Source: Streptomyces violaceoruber
GTDB taxonomy: Bacteria; Actinomycetota; Actinomycetes; Streptomycetales; Streptomycetaceae
Direction of reading: 5' to 3'
NCBI RefSeq assembly: GCF_033406955.1
Contig: NZ_CP137734.1
Location: forward strand, 186,001-250,000
Length of the DNA stretch: 64,000 nucleotides
The position numbers and the translations under genes are program-made. Below, piece by piece: positions 11,201-19,655 of the stretch. The notes below the pieces were generated by a model. That model saw nothing but the letters and a program-made list of their open reading frames with translations, was not told the origin of the DNA and searched no databases. Position 1 is the stretch's first letter. Each line of letters begins with the position of its first letter.

Positions 11201-12322
11201 TCACCGGGACGGCTGGACCTGGTCGAAGACGGCAAGGGCCGCGGCGGGATCCGGGCTCACGAGGCGTTCCAGACCCGCCGCCGTGATCTTCGCCCACCGT
11301 CCTGCCCGTGCCCACATCCGTTCCTCGAAGGCGCGGACGGCGTCGTCCGGATCCGCGGAGCCGTCGGCGAGGGACTCGGCGAGTTCGGCGCCTTCCAGCA
11401 GCGCGAGGTTGGCGCCCGCCCCCAGGGGAGGCATCAGATGGGCGGCGTCGCCCAGGAGCGTCACTCCGGGGACGTGGGTCCAGGTGTGGGACACGGGCAG
11501 GACGTGCAGAGGTCGGTGGACGAACCCGGTGCCGTGGCGGAGGAGGTCGAGGACGGGAGCGGTCCAGCCGTCGAACAGGGTCAGCAGACGCGACCGCACG
11601 GCCTCCGCGTCCCCGAGGTCGAGGTGCGCGTGCCAGTCCAGCGGCGCGCGGAACTGGGCGTGCACCTTGACGTGGCCGCCGCTGTTGCGCTGGGCGACGA
11701 CGGCCCGGTTCACGCCGTACACGGCCACCGAGCCGTCGCCGACCAGCCGGGCGAGGTCGGGGTGCCGGGTGTCGACGTCGTCCAGTGAGGTCTCGACCGA
11801 GGTGACGCCGGTGTAGTGCGGCGTCACCGGGGAGACCGCCGGGCGGGTGCGGGACCAGGCGCCGTCCGCGCCGACCACCAGGTCGAACGCCTCCTGCCGC
11901 CCGCCCTCGAAATGGACCAGGACGCCGTCCCGGCCGCCCGGCACCACCTTCGTCACGCCCTGGCCCCACCGGACGTCGAGCGGGCCGAGCAGCAGGTCGC
12001 GGAGTTGCCCGCGGTCGATCTCCGGATTGGCCCGCTCCGCCGGATCCGGACGCCAGTCGCGCAGCACGGTCCCGTCCGTGTCCAGGATGCGCATGGCCTG
12101 GCCCTCGGGCCGGGACAGCGCCTCGAACTCCGCCGACAGCCCCGCCTTGTCCATGGCGAGCCGGCCCAGCCCTTCGTGCAGGTCCAGGGTGCCGCCCGGG
12201 GGGCGGGCGTCGGGGGCGGGATCGCGTTCGAGGACGGTGACGGAGCGGTCGTGGCGGTGCATGACACGGGCGAAGGCAAGTCCTGCGGGGCCGCCGCCCA
12301 CCACGGCGATACGTTGTCTCAT
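11201..12322 (-). CDS. TetX-like FAD-dependent monooxygenase
   Basis: A 373-residue flavoprotein: VVGGGPAGLAFARVMHR at residues 7-23, then PPGGTLDLHEGLGRLAM as in the TetX group, then a VVGADGAWSRTR DG motif, and GVTLLGDAAHLMPPLGAGANLALLEGAELAESL as the FAD ribose motif. The family includes tetracycline-inactivating hydroxylases and many enzymes of unknown substrate. It is divergent from a TetR regulator 53 bp away, and the intervening region has overlapping promoter and palindromic elements, so induction by its substrate is likely. No ribosome binding site precedes the ATG. The predicted -10 TACAGT lies so close that the transcript is probably leaderless. It is convergent with the other monooxygenase, 24 bp apart. 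Confidence 0.85.
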   Translation of the reverse strand: MRQRIAVVGGGPAGLAFARVMHRHDRSVTVLERDPAPDARPPGGTLDLHEGLGRLAMDKAGLSAEFEALSRPEGQAMRILDTDGTVLRDWRPDPAERANPEIDRGQLRDLLLGPLDVRWGQGVTKVVPGGRDGVLVHFEGGRQEAFDLVVGADGAWSRTRPAVSPVTPHYTGVTSVETSLDDVDTRHPDLARLVGDGSVAVYGVNRAVVAQRNSGGHVKVHAQFRAPLDWHAHLDLGDAEAVRSRLLTLFDGWTAPVLDLLRHGTGFVHRPLHVLPVSHTWTHVPGVTLLGDAAHLMPPLGAGANLALLEGAELAESLADGSADPDDAVRAFEERMWARAGRWAKITAAGLERLVSPDPAAALAVFDQVQPSR

Positions 12323-12324
12323 GT

Positions 12325-12357
12325 CGATACACTGTATTTTCGGTCTACGGCGTATCG
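12325..12357. promoter_or_regulatory. divergent promoters and TetR operator candidate
   Basis: An 11-bp perfect palindrome ATACA-c-TGTAT sits at 12327-12337. CGATAC (12325-12330) and GTATCG (12352-12357) form a wider inverted pair. On the minus strand TTGCGA, 18 bp, TACAGT is a good promoter whose -10 lies inside the palindrome. These elements fill almost the whole 53-bp gap between the TetX-like gene and the TetR gene. Confidence 0.55.
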
Positions 12358-12375
12358 CAACAGTACGGTGGGGAC

Positions 12376-13071
12376 ATGACTGTCTGGGACCGGCCGGAGC
12401 CGCCGCACCGCCCCGTGCCGCTCGATCGCGAGCGGATCGTCGCCGCCGCGGTCGCGCTCGCCGACGAGGGCGGCCTGACGGCGGTGTCCGTGCGCAAGGT
12501 GGCGGCCCGGCTGGACGCCGGGCCGATGCGGCTGTACGGATTCATCTCCACCAAGGACGAGCTGTTCGACCTCATGGTGGACGCGGTGTACGCCGAGATC
12601 CTCCCCGAGGAACGGGCCGGTGACTGGCGAGAGGCACTGCGCGTCCTGGCCCACCGGACCCGGCAGGCCGCTCTGCGGCACCCGTGGCTGGCCGACCTGC
12701 TCGGCGGCCGTCCGGCCCTGGGGCCCAACGGTCTCGCCGTGGCCGAGGCGACCCTGGCCGCACTCGACGGCCTGGCCGACGTCGACACCGTCATGCGCGC
12801 CGTGGAGACGGTCAGTTCCTACTTCACCGGAGCCGTCCGGCGCGAGATCGCGGACTTGCGGGCGGAGCGCGCCACGGGCCTGTCCAAGCCCGAGTGGCAG
12901 CGCGAGCACGGCCCGCACCTGACCCGGATGCTGGCCACGGGCCGCTACCCGGCGCTGGCCAAGGCCGTGCACGACGGCACGCACGTGGATGCCGAGGAGT
13001 CCTTCGCGACCGGCCTTGACTGGGTCCTCGACGCCGTGGCCGTCAGACTCGCCCGGCCACCGGGGAGTTGA
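12376..13071 (+). CDS. TetR family transcriptional regulator
   Basis: A 231-residue regulator. Residues about 16-62 are the TetR DNA-binding domain (DRERIVAAAVALADEGGLTAVSVRKVAARLDAGPMRLYGFISTKDELFDLMVD). Residues 85-225 form the all-helical ligand-binding part with the TetR_C look of drug-responsive repressors. It is divergent from the TetX-like monooxygenase, with overlapping promoters and a palindrome between them, so it most likely represses both genes until a substrate of the monooxygenase binds. A TACGGT element about 7 nt before the ATG suggests its own message may be leaderless or have only a very short leader. Confidence 0.88.
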   Translation: MTVWDRPEPPHRPVPLDRERIVAAAVALADEGGLTAVSVRKVAARLDAGPMRLYGFISTKDELFDLMVDAVYAEILPEERAGDWREALRVLAHRTRQAALRHPWLADLLGGRPALGPNGLAVAEATLAALDGLADVDTVMRAVETVSSYFTGAVRREIADLRAERATGLSKPEWQREHGPHLTRMLATGRYPALAKAVHDGTHVDAEESFATGLDWVLDAVAVRLARPPGS

Positions 13072-13177
13072 CCGGTCCCCGACCCGGTGCGGCCAAGAAC
13101 GACGGCCGTCTCTCGGTGCCGCGTCGCCCTCCCGTGGGTACGGAACCGGTCAACAACGCCTCCACGAGAGACTGGAC

Positions 13178-14752
13178 ATGACTGGACACCAATCCGCTCA
13201 CCGCCCGCCTCGGCGCGTCGGCGTCGTCGCCGAGTCCCTGCCCGGGGAGACGCGCGTCGCCGCGACGCCTTCGACGGTTCGTCTGCTCCTCGGCCTCGGT
13301 TACGAGGTCGTCGTCGAGTCGGGAGCCGGCGCGGCCTCCGGTTTCGGCGACGAGGCCTACGCCGAGGCGGGGGCGGGCGTCGGCGAGGCCTGGGCCGCGG
13401 ACGTCGTACTCAAGGTCAACGCGCCGACCGCCGACGAGACCGCCGCACTGCGCGAAGGCACGACGCTGGTGGCTCTTCTGGCACCGGCGCAGCGGCCCGA
13501 GCTGCTCGAGGCGCTTTCCGCGCGGGGCGTCACGGCGCTCGCCCTGGACGCGGTGCCGCGCATATCGCGGGCGCAGTCGATGGACGTGCTCAGCTCCATG
13601 GCGAACATCGCCGGGTACCGGGCCGTGATCGAGGCCGCGCACGTCTTCGGCCGCTTCTTCACCGGGCAGGTCACCGCGGCGGGCAAGGTGCCGCCGGCGA
13701 AGGTCCTCGTCGCCGGGGCCGGGGTCGCGGGGCTCGCCGCCGTCGGGGCCGCGTCCAGCCTCGGTGCGATCGTCCGCGCCACCGACCCCAGGCCGGAAGT
13801 CGCGGACCAGGTGCGGTCCCTGGGCGGCGAGTACCTCGCGGTGGACGTGGCCCAGGAGGAGAGCGCCGACGGCTACGCGAAGGCGACGTCGGCCGACTAC
13901 GACCGTGCCGCGGCCCGGCTCTACCACGAACAGGCCCGTGACGTGGACGTCGTCATCACCACCGCGCTGATCCCCGGACGGCCCGCCCCGCGCCTGCTGA
14001 CCGCCGCCGACGTGGCGGCGATGCGGCCCGGCAGTGTCGTCGTCGACATGGCCGCCGCCCAGGGCGGCAACGTCGAGGGGACCGTAGCGGGCCGGACCGT
14101 GGTGACCGGCAACGGTGTGACCGTCATCGGCTACACGGACCTGGCGGCCCGGCTGCCCGCCCAGGCGTCGCAGCTGTTCGGCACCAACCTGGTCAACCTG
14201 CTCCGGCTGCTCACCCCGGGCAAGGACGGCCGGATCGTCATCGACTTCGACGACGTGGTGCAGCGGACCGTGACCGTGGTCCGCGCGGGCACGGTCACCT
14301 GGCCTCCGCCACCGGTCGCCGTGTCGGCGGCGCCGCCCGCCACCGCGCCCCCGGCGACGTCGCCCGCCGCGCCGGTGGGCGGGAGACTGCGCCGGCTCAC
14401 CCCGGCGGGGCGCTTCGGCCTGATCGGCCTCGGCATGCTGGCGACCTTCCTGCTGGTCGCCTTCGCTCCGGCCCAACTGGCGCAGAACTTCACGGTGTTC
14501 GCGCTGGCGGTGGTCATCGGCTACTACGTGATCGGCAAGGTCCACCACTCCCTGCACACCCCGCTGATGTCGGTGACCAACGCCATCTCGGGGATCGTGG
14601 TGATCGGCGCCCTCGTGCAGATCGGGCACGAGAGCACGCTCGTCACCGTGCTGTCCTTCGTGGCGATCCTGCTGACGAGCGTGAACATATTCGGCGGTTT
14701 CGCCGTCACCCGCCGCATGCTGTCCATGTTCTCGAGAGGCGAGTCCCGATGA
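13178..14752 (+). CDS. pntA: NAD(P) transhydrogenase subunit alpha
   Basis: A 524-residue subunit of the proton-pumping transhydrogenase. Residues about 12-385 are the NAD(H)-binding domain I ([78 protein letters not shown]). A Pro/Ala linker follows and then four membrane helices at about 405-515. The single chain therefore carries both the soluble and the membrane parts, as in E. coli PntA, unlike the split PntAA/PntAB of many actinobacteria. The ATG at 13178 follows GAGAG. The stop overlaps the start of pntB (ATGA), implying translational coupling. The complex interconverts NADH and NADPH using the proton gradient. Confidence 0.93.
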   Translation: MTGHQSAHRPPRRVGVVAESLPGETRVAATPSTVRLLLGLGYEVVVESGAGAASGFGDEAYAEAGAGVGEAWAADVVLKVNAPTADETAALREGTTLVALLAPAQRPELLEALSARGVTALALDAVPRISRAQSMDVLSSMANIAGYRAVIEAAHVFGRFFTGQVTAAGKVPPAKVLVAGAGVAGLAAVGAASSLGAIVRATDPRPEVADQVRSLGGEYLAVDVAQEESADGYAKATSADYDRAAARLYHEQARDVDVVITTALIPGRPAPRLLTAADVAAMRPGSVVVDMAAAQGGNVEGTVAGRTVVTGNGVTVIGYTDLAARLPAQASQLFGTNLVNLLRLLTPGKDGRIVIDFDDVVQRTVTVVRAGTVTWPPPPVAVSAAPPATAPPATSPAAPVGGRLRRLTPAGRFGLIGLGMLATFLLVAFAPAQLAQNFTVFALAVVIGYYVIGKVHHSLHTPLMSVTNAISGIVVIGALVQIGHESTLVTVLSFVAILLTSVNIFGGFAVTRRMLSMFSRGESR

Positions 14753-16209
14753 CGTCCATGACCGCCTCCCGCGCCGCCGACCTGGTGGCGGCCCTGCTGT
14801 TCGTCCTGAGCCTCGCCGGTCTGTCCCAGCACCGGACGTCACGCGCCGGTGTCGTGTACGGCATCGCGGGGATGGCCCTCGCCCTCGCGGCCACCGTCGT
14901 GGTCTCGGCGCGGAGCGTGTCCGCCGGGCCCGTCGCGCTGATCCTGCTCGCCACGGTGATCGGCGCCGCGGTCGGCCTGTGGCGGGCGCGCCGCGTGGAG
15001 ATGACGCAGATGCCCGAGCTGATCGCGGTGCTGCACAGCTTCGTCGGTCTGGCGGCCGTCCTGGTCGGCTGGAACAGCTATCTCGAGGTCGAGGCGCACG
15101 GCTCGCGGGGCCGGATCGCCGCCGACCTGATCGGCATCCACCACGCCGAGGTGTTCATCGGCGTCTTCATCGGCGCGGTCACCTTCACCGGGTCGGTGGT
15201 CGCCTACCTGAAGCTGTCCGCGCGGATCAAGTCCCGGCCGCTGACGCTGCCCGGCAAGAACGCCCTCAATCTGGGTGCGCTGGCCCTGTTCGCGGTGCTG
15301 ACCGTCTGGTTCACCGTCAGCCCGGGCCTGCCCCTGATGGTGGCGGTCACGGTCCTGGCGCTCGCCCTGGGGTGGCATCTGGTGGCCTCCATCGGCGGCG
15401 GCGACATGCCCGTCGTCGTCTCGATGCTCAACAGCTACTCCGGCTGGGCCGCGGCGGCGGCCGGCTTCCTGCTCGACAACAACCTGCTCATCGTCACCGG
15501 TGCGCTGGTCGGCTCCTCGGGTGCGTATCTGAGCTACATCATGTGCCAGGCGATGAACCGTTCCTTCCTCTCCGTCATCGCGGGCGGCTTCGGCATCGAG
15601 GCTCCTCCCGGGGGTGCGCAGGAGCAGGGCGAGCACCGTGAGGTACGGGCGCCCGAGGCGGCGGAACTGCTCGCGCGGGCACGGTCCGTGGTGATCACCC
15701 CCGGTTACGGCATGGCCGTGGCGCAGGCCCAGCACCCGGTCGCGGAGCTGACCCGGCGGCTGCGCGAGCGCGGCGTCGAGGTGCGCTTCGGCGTCCACTC
15801 CGTCGCGGGGCGGCTGCCCGGGCACATGAACGTGCTGCTGGCCGAGGCCAAGGTGCCCTACGACGTCGTTCTGGAGATGGACGAGATCAACGACGACTTC
15901 GCGGACACCTCGGTCGTGCTGGTCATCGGCGCGAACGACACGGTCAATCCCTCGGCGACCGATGATCCCGCCAGTCCGATCGCGGGTATGCCCGTGCTGC
16001 GGGTCTGGGAGGCGGAGCAGGTCGTCGTGTTCAAGCGCTCGATGGCCTCCGGCTACGCGGGCGTGCAGAACCCGCTCTTCTTCCGGGACAACACCAGCAT
16101 GCTCTTCGGCGACGCCAAGCAGAGCGTCGAGGCGATCCTGGAGGCCCTCGGGTCCGGGACCGGACGAGACCCCCGGGACGCCGCACGGGGGGCGACGCCG
16201 GTGCGGTGA
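14749..16209 (+). CDS. pntB: NAD(P) transhydrogenase subunit beta
   Basis: A 486-residue partner of PntA. About nine membrane helices occupy residues 5-275, including [24 protein letters not shown] and [26 protein letters not shown], which line the proton path. Residues about 305-480 are the NADP(H)-binding domain III with [66 protein letters not shown] and the terminal [11 protein letters not shown]. Its ATG lies inside the pntA stop, so the two are a coupled operon. The downstream gene is convergent and stops 35 bp away. Confidence 0.95.
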   Translation: MTSMTASRAADLVAALLFVLSLAGLSQHRTSRAGVVYGIAGMALALAATVVVSARSVSAGPVALILLATVIGAAVGLWRARRVEMTQMPELIAVLHSFVGLAAVLVGWNSYLEVEAHGSRGRIAADLIGIHHAEVFIGVFIGAVTFTGSVVAYLKLSARIKSRPLTLPGKNALNLGALALFAVLTVWFTVSPGLPLMVAVTVLALALGWHLVASIGGGDMPVVVSMLNSYSGWAAAAAGFLLDNNLLIVTGALVGSSGAYLSYIMCQAMNRSFLSVIAGGFGIEAPPGGAQEQGEHREVRAPEAAELLARARSVVITPGYGMAVAQAQHPVAELTRRLRERGVEVRFGVHSVAGRLPGHMNVLLAEAKVPYDVVLEMDEINDDFADTSVVLVIGANDTVNPSATDDPASPIAGMPVLRVWEAEQVVVFKRSMASGYAGVQNPLFFRDNTSMLFGDAKQSVEAILEALGSGTGRDPRDAARGATPVR

Positions 16210-16243
16210 AGGGTGCCGGGCCCGTGGGCGCCGCGCGGAGTCC

Positions 16244-16687
16244 TCACGCGCGGTCCGTTTCGAAGGCCTGCGCGACGGCGAGGCTGTCCTCGTACACGTG
16301 GTGGCGGGTGACGAGGCCGTTCTCGACCGTCAGGTGGAGGGCGAACCGGGCGCGGTACGCGCGTCCGGTGGAGCGCGCGGTCTGGCGGATCTCGCCGAGC
16401 ACGACCGCGTCGTTCCCGTCGACGAGGATGCGTTCCACCTCGGTGTCCGCCTGCTGCGGCAGGTGGTGCTCGGCAAGCTCCCGGTAGTGGGCCGCCGCGT
16501 CCGCCCGGGTGGACCGGTGACGGATCCACGGCGTGGCCGGACGACCGTGCTCGGCCTCCGGCCAGTCGAGCCTCCAGTCGCCCTGGTCGGCGTACAGCGC
16601 GGCGATGTGCTCGGGGTCGCCCGTGCCGATCCTGCGCAGCAGGTCTTCGACCACGGAGCGGGTGTTCGTCGATGCGGCCGCGGGCAT
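16244..16687 (-). CDS. SnoaL/NTF2-like small protein
   Basis: A 147-residue protein with the cone-shaped NTF2-like fold: an N-terminal helix pair (NTRSVVEDLLRRIGTGDPEHIAALYADQGDWRLDWPE) and a sheet ending in LVTRHHVYEDSLAVAQAFE. The family contains polyketide cyclases, limonene epoxide hydrolases and many proteins of unknown role. No polyketide genes are nearby, so I give no function. The start is the ATG preceded by GGAGGAGG on the reverse strand; an upstream Met lies ahead of that site and is unlikely. Confidence 0.8.
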   Translation of the reverse strand: MPAAASTNTRSVVEDLLRRIGTGDPEHIAALYADQGDWRLDWPEAEHGRPATPWIRHRSTRADAAAHYRELAEHHLPQQADTEVERILVDGNDAVVLGEIRQTARSTGRAYRARFALHLTVENGLVTRHHVYEDSLAVAQAFETDRA

Positions 16688-16797
16688 GGCAGACCTCCTC
16701 CTGGTCCGCATCCCGTCGACGCGGAGACATCGCCCATCCTGTCGGCCCGCGCGCGCCGGGGCGATGACCTCCGAGGTAGGGCGGGCGGGTGCTCCCC

Positions 16798-16836
16798 CCC
16801 AGGACCACCTCCCCCAGGACCGCCTCCCTCAGGACC
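16798..16836. repeat. 15-bp tandem repeat, 2.6 copies
   Basis: The unit cccaggaccacctcc recurs as cccaggaccgcctcc and then partly as ctcaggacc. It reaches into the last codons of the DUF488 gene, so a copy-number change could alter that protein's C-terminus. Confidence 0.6.
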
Positions 16837-17188
16837 CGTCCAGCCACTCGGCGAGCGCGGCCGCCTCGCTGTGGTCCACGTCCTTGGTGGCCGTCAGCAG
16901 GGTCACCTTGGCCCGGGCCGCCAGGTCGCGCAGGCGCTCCAGCGCGGCCTCGTGGTCGGAATCCTCCAGTTCGGCGAAGTAGCGGCGCCGGAACTCGTCG
17001 TAGCGCCGTGGATCGTGGTGGTACCAGCGCCGCAGATCGGCCGACGGTGCGACGTCGCGCAGCCAGGCGTCCAGACCGGCCTTCTCCTTGCTCACACCGC
17101 GGGGCCACAGCCGGTCGACGAGCACGCGCTTGCCGTCCTGGGGCGTGGCACTTTCGTAGATTCTGCGGTATCCGACCCGTGCCGTCAT
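16829..17188 (-). CDS. DUF488 family protein
   Basis: A 119-residue protein with the full DUF488 pattern: VGYRRIYESATPQDGKRVLVDRLWPRGVSKEKA near the start, DVAPSADLRRWYHHDPRRYDEFRRRY in the middle and VTLLTATKDVDHSEAAALAEWL at the end. The family is widespread and uncharacterised; conserved Arg, Trp and His residues suggest ligand binding or catalysis. The ATG follows GGAAGG on the reverse strand. The stop lies within a short tandem repeat. Confidence 0.88.
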   Translation of the reverse strand: MTARVGYRRIYESATPQDGKRVLVDRLWPRGVSKEKAGLDAWLRDVAPSADLRRWYHHDPRRYDEFRRRYFAELEDSDHEAALERLRDLAARAKVTLLTATKDVDHSEAAALAEWLDGS

Positions 17189-17282
17189 GATCCACCTTCC
17201 GGAGAGGACCCGGGCAGCGACTTCCGTTCAAGTGAACCGCCGCGGGCGGGACGAAACACGAAGGCGTGCGGTGACGGCGGGG

Positions 17283-17687
17283 TCAGTCGCGCGCGTACGG
17301 CCAGCCGGCCAGTCCCTCGGCCCCGGGAGGCTGCGCGACGGCCTTGTCCACGGAGTCGTGGAAGGAGTAGACCGCGCCCAGGCCGCCGAGCGCGAAGACG
17401 TGCAGGAGGCGCCGGTCCGGACAGGCGATCCGCAACGACCCGTGATGGGTCCGGATGAGCTTGGTCACGGCCACGATCATGCCGAGGCCCATGGAGTCGA
17501 TGAAGGGCGTGTCGCACAGGTCCAGTACGAAGTGCCGGTGACCCTCGGCGAGACGCCGGCCCACCTCGGCCCGGACGAGCGGCGCGAAGGCGATGTCGAT
17601 CTCGTCGGCCGCCCGGACGACCGTCCAGCCGTTCGCCACATGACAGCCGACCTGCCCGTACGGCCCTGCGACGCCCTGCTCACTCAC
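17283..17687 (-). CDS. STAS-domain anti-sigma factor antagonist
   Basis: A 134-residue protein. Residues about 18-115 form a STAS domain with the motif LCDTPFIDSMGLGMIVAV, in which the Ser of DSMGLG is the usual phosphorylation site of RsbV/SpoIIAA-type antagonists. Such proteins release alternative sigma factors by binding anti-sigma kinases of the HATPase class. One such kinase-like gene lies 3 kb downstream (20698-21144), but pairing them is speculation. The start is GTG with AAGGAGAA at good spacing on the reverse strand. Confidence 0.85.
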   Translation of the reverse strand: MSEQGVAGPYGQVGCHVANGWTVVRAADEIDIAFAPLVRAEVGRRLAEGHRHFVLDLCDTPFIDSMGLGMIVAVTKLIRTHHGSLRIACPDRRLLHVFALGGLGAVYSFHDSVDKAVAQPPGAEGLAGWPYARD

Positions 17688-17773
17688 GTTCCGGTTCTCC
17701 TTGCGACCGTGCCCGATTTGCCCGTCTCATCCAGGAAACGCGGTGGGGCTTCGCTGCCGCAAGGGCCCGGTTT

Positions 17774-18532
17774 TCAGATGGTGAGCGAGAGCCCCCGGGA
17801 CACCCGTTCCGCGGTGGCGAGCAGCGTCGTCACGGCGTCGTCGAGGCAGGCCGTGCGGTTGATGTCCACGGAGATGCCGAGGGATCCGATGGTGTCGCCC
17901 CGGCGGACGGGGACCGCGACGCAGGCGGTGCCCAGACGGTACTCCTCCAGGTCGGTCACGGCCGGGCCGCGTGGGGCGGCGTCGAGGCTCCGCAGCAGCT
18001 GGGCGCGGTAGGTGATGGTGCGCGGGGTGAGATCGTTCAGCGCGTGGCGGGAGAGGTAGTCGGCGCGGGCCTCGGCGTCCAGCTCGCGCAGCACGCTCTT
18101 GCCGAGCGCCGTGGCGTGTCCCGCGTCCTCGAAGCCGACCCAGAGATCCACCCGGGGGGCCTTCGGGCCGTCCACGATCTCCGCGACCCTGATCTCGCCC
18201 TCCTCGTAGAGGGTCAGGTACGCCGCGGCCGACAGGTCGTCCCGCAGCTCGGTGAGCGTGGGGCGGACCCTGCTGAGCGCCGTCTGGTCGCGGCTTCCCG
18301 CGTGCAGCGCGCCCAGCCTCTCCCCCAGGACGAACGTGCCGTCCTCGAGTTTGCGCACATAACCGTCGTGGACCATGGTGCGCAGCAGGTGGTAGGTGGT
18401 CCCCAGGGCCAGACCCGTCTCGCGCGCCAGCTGCTTGGCCGGTACGCCGCTCTCGTGGGCGCCCACCGCTTCCATCAGGCGAAAGGCTCGCTGCACCGAG
18501 GAGATGAGCGTGGGGCCCTCCTGACCGCTCAC
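17774..18532 (-). CDS. IclR family transcriptional regulator
   Basis: A 252-residue regulator. Residues 8-70 are the IclR winged helix (LISSVQRAFRLMEAVGAHESGVPAKQLARETGLALGTTYHLLRTMVHDGYV). Residues about 85-250 are the IclR effector domain with GHATALGKSVL and the closing strand DTIGSLGISVDI. Family members sense small metabolites, often aromatic or carboxylic acids. I place the start at GTG 18530-18532 because the protein pattern starts there, although GGAGG lies unusually close (1 nt) and the true start may be elsewhere. It stops 86 bp after the STAS gene region begins and follows the methyltransferase gene in the same direction with a 41-bp gap. Confidence 0.82.
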   Translation of the reverse strand: MSGQEGPTLISSVQRAFRLMEAVGAHESGVPAKQLARETGLALGTTYHLLRTMVHDGYVRKLEDGTFVLGERLGALHAGSRDQTALSRVRPTLTELRDDLSAAAYLTLYEEGEIRVAEIVDGPKAPRVDLWVGFEDAGHATALGKSVLRELDAEARADYLSRHALNDLTPRTITYRAQLLRSLDAAPRGPAVTDLEEYRLGTACVAVPVRRGDTIGSLGISVDINRTACLDDAVTTLLATAERVSRGLSLTI

Positions 18533-18573
18533 TCCTCCACCCTGCGCCCCACCGCGGGGGTCCGGCAAGCGGG

Positions 18574-19389
18574 CTACGCCTTGATGCCGACCCCGGCCCA
18601 CAGGCTGACCTGGGCGTCGGTGGGGGCGTCGGGACCGGCGGGGAGGTCCGGTCGCCAGCGGTGACCGACGGTGACGCCGGGGGTGAGGAGGTCGAGCCCG
18701 TCGAAGAAGCGGGCGACGTCCTGCTGCGAACGGAACTGCACCGGCGTGCCCCCGCCGGTGTAGATGTCGGTGACCTTCTCCCAGGTGGGCGGGTCGAAGT
18801 CGGGCGTGCAGTGGCTCAGCGCGAGCGCGCTGCCCGCCGGAAGGGCCGCCATCAGCCGGTCGACGATGCCGTACGGGTCGCGGGCGTCGGTGATGAAGTG
18901 CATCAGCGCGTTCAGCGACAGGGCGACCGGCCGGGACAGGTCCAGCACCTCGGCCAGTTCGGGCGCGTTCAGCAGGGCGTCGGGGTCGTTGACGTCGGCC
19001 TCGATGTAGGTGGTGCGGCCCTGCGGGGTGCTGCGCATGAGGCGCTCGGCGTACTTCAGGACGAGCGGGTCGTTGTCGGCGTAGACCACCCGGGCGTCGG
19101 GGACCACGGACTGTGCCACCTGGTGCACGTTCGGCTCGGTGGGGATGCCCGTGCCGATGTCCAGCCACTGCCGGATGCCGTGCTCCTGTGCCAGTACCCG
19201 AGTGGCACGGTGCATGAAGGCACGGTTCTCGCGGGCACAGGTGAAGATGCCCGGGTAGGCCTCGGCGACCGCTTCGGCCGCCTGCTTGTCGACCGGGAAG
19301 TGGTCCTTGCCGCCGAGGTAGAAGTCGTACATGCGGGCCGAGTGCGGCCTGCTGGTGTCCAGGCTCCGCGCGCCCTGGGTGCTGCTCAT
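18574..19389 (-). CDS. S-adenosyl-L-methionine methyltransferase (DUF574 type)
   Basis: A 271-residue protein of a Streptomyces-rich methyltransferase family: SARMYDFYLGGKDHFPVD near residues 17-34, the SAM-binding loop WLDIGTGIPTEPNVHQVAQ at 75-93, then VVYADNDPLVL, GRTTYIEADV and VALSLNALMHFI. Substrates are unknown for the whole family. It is the last gene of a coupled trio (XRE regulator, DUF397, methyltransferase) and its ATG overlaps the DUF397 stop by 4 bp. A paralogue sits at 59549-60364 next to another XRE gene. Confidence 0.88.
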   Translation of the reverse strand: MSSTQGARSLDTSRPHSARMYDFYLGGKDHFPVDKQAAEAVAEAYPGIFTCARENRAFMHRATRVLAQEHGIRQWLDIGTGIPTEPNVHQVAQSVVPDARVVYADNDPLVLKYAERLMRSTPQGRTTYIEADVNDPDALLNAPELAEVLDLSRPVALSLNALMHFITDARDPYGIVDRLMAALPAGSALALSHCTPDFDPPTWEKVTDIYTGGGTPVQFRSQQDVARFFDGLDLLTPGVTVGHRWRPDLPAGPDAPTDAQVSLWAGVGIKA

Positions 19390-19655
19390 TCCGTTCCCCT
19401 CCTGCGGCCGGCCGTCAGATGGTCGGCCATGCCCTGCTTGACTCCTCGGACGAACGCGCCGATCTCCTCGCGCGTGTAGATGAGTGCGGGGCCGGCCGGG
19501 TCCGTCGACTGACGCACGGCGATGCGTCCGTCGGCGAGTTGCTTGGTCTCCACGCACTGGCCGCCGTTGGGACCGCTCCACGGGCGCTCCCAGCCGCTTT
19601 CGCCGAGGTCGCGGGCGGGCATCCCGTTGTAGACGGGGACGTCGGTGGTGCTCAT
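19386..19655 (-). CDS. DUF397 domain protein
   Basis: An 89-residue protein. The DUF397 core is GWERPWSGPNGGQCVETKQLADGRIAVRQSTDPAGPALIYTREEIGAFVRGVKQG. DUF397 proteins almost always accompany an XRE regulator with a DUF5753 domain, as in the whiJ-type loci of Streptomyces, and are thought to antagonise or tune that partner. Here the gene overlaps both neighbours by 4 bp (ATGA on each side), so the three products should be made in fixed ratio. Confidence 0.88.
   Translation of the reverse strand: MSTTDVPVYNGMPARDLGESGWERPWSGPNGGQCVETKQLADGRIAVRQSTDPAGPALIYTREEIGAFVRGVKQGMADHLTAGRRRGTE

Noticed and set aside
12989..13177. 63-codon N-terminal extension of PntA
   Set aside because: It overlaps the end of the TetR gene and lacks PntA homology; the ATG at 13178 gives the normal N-terminus.
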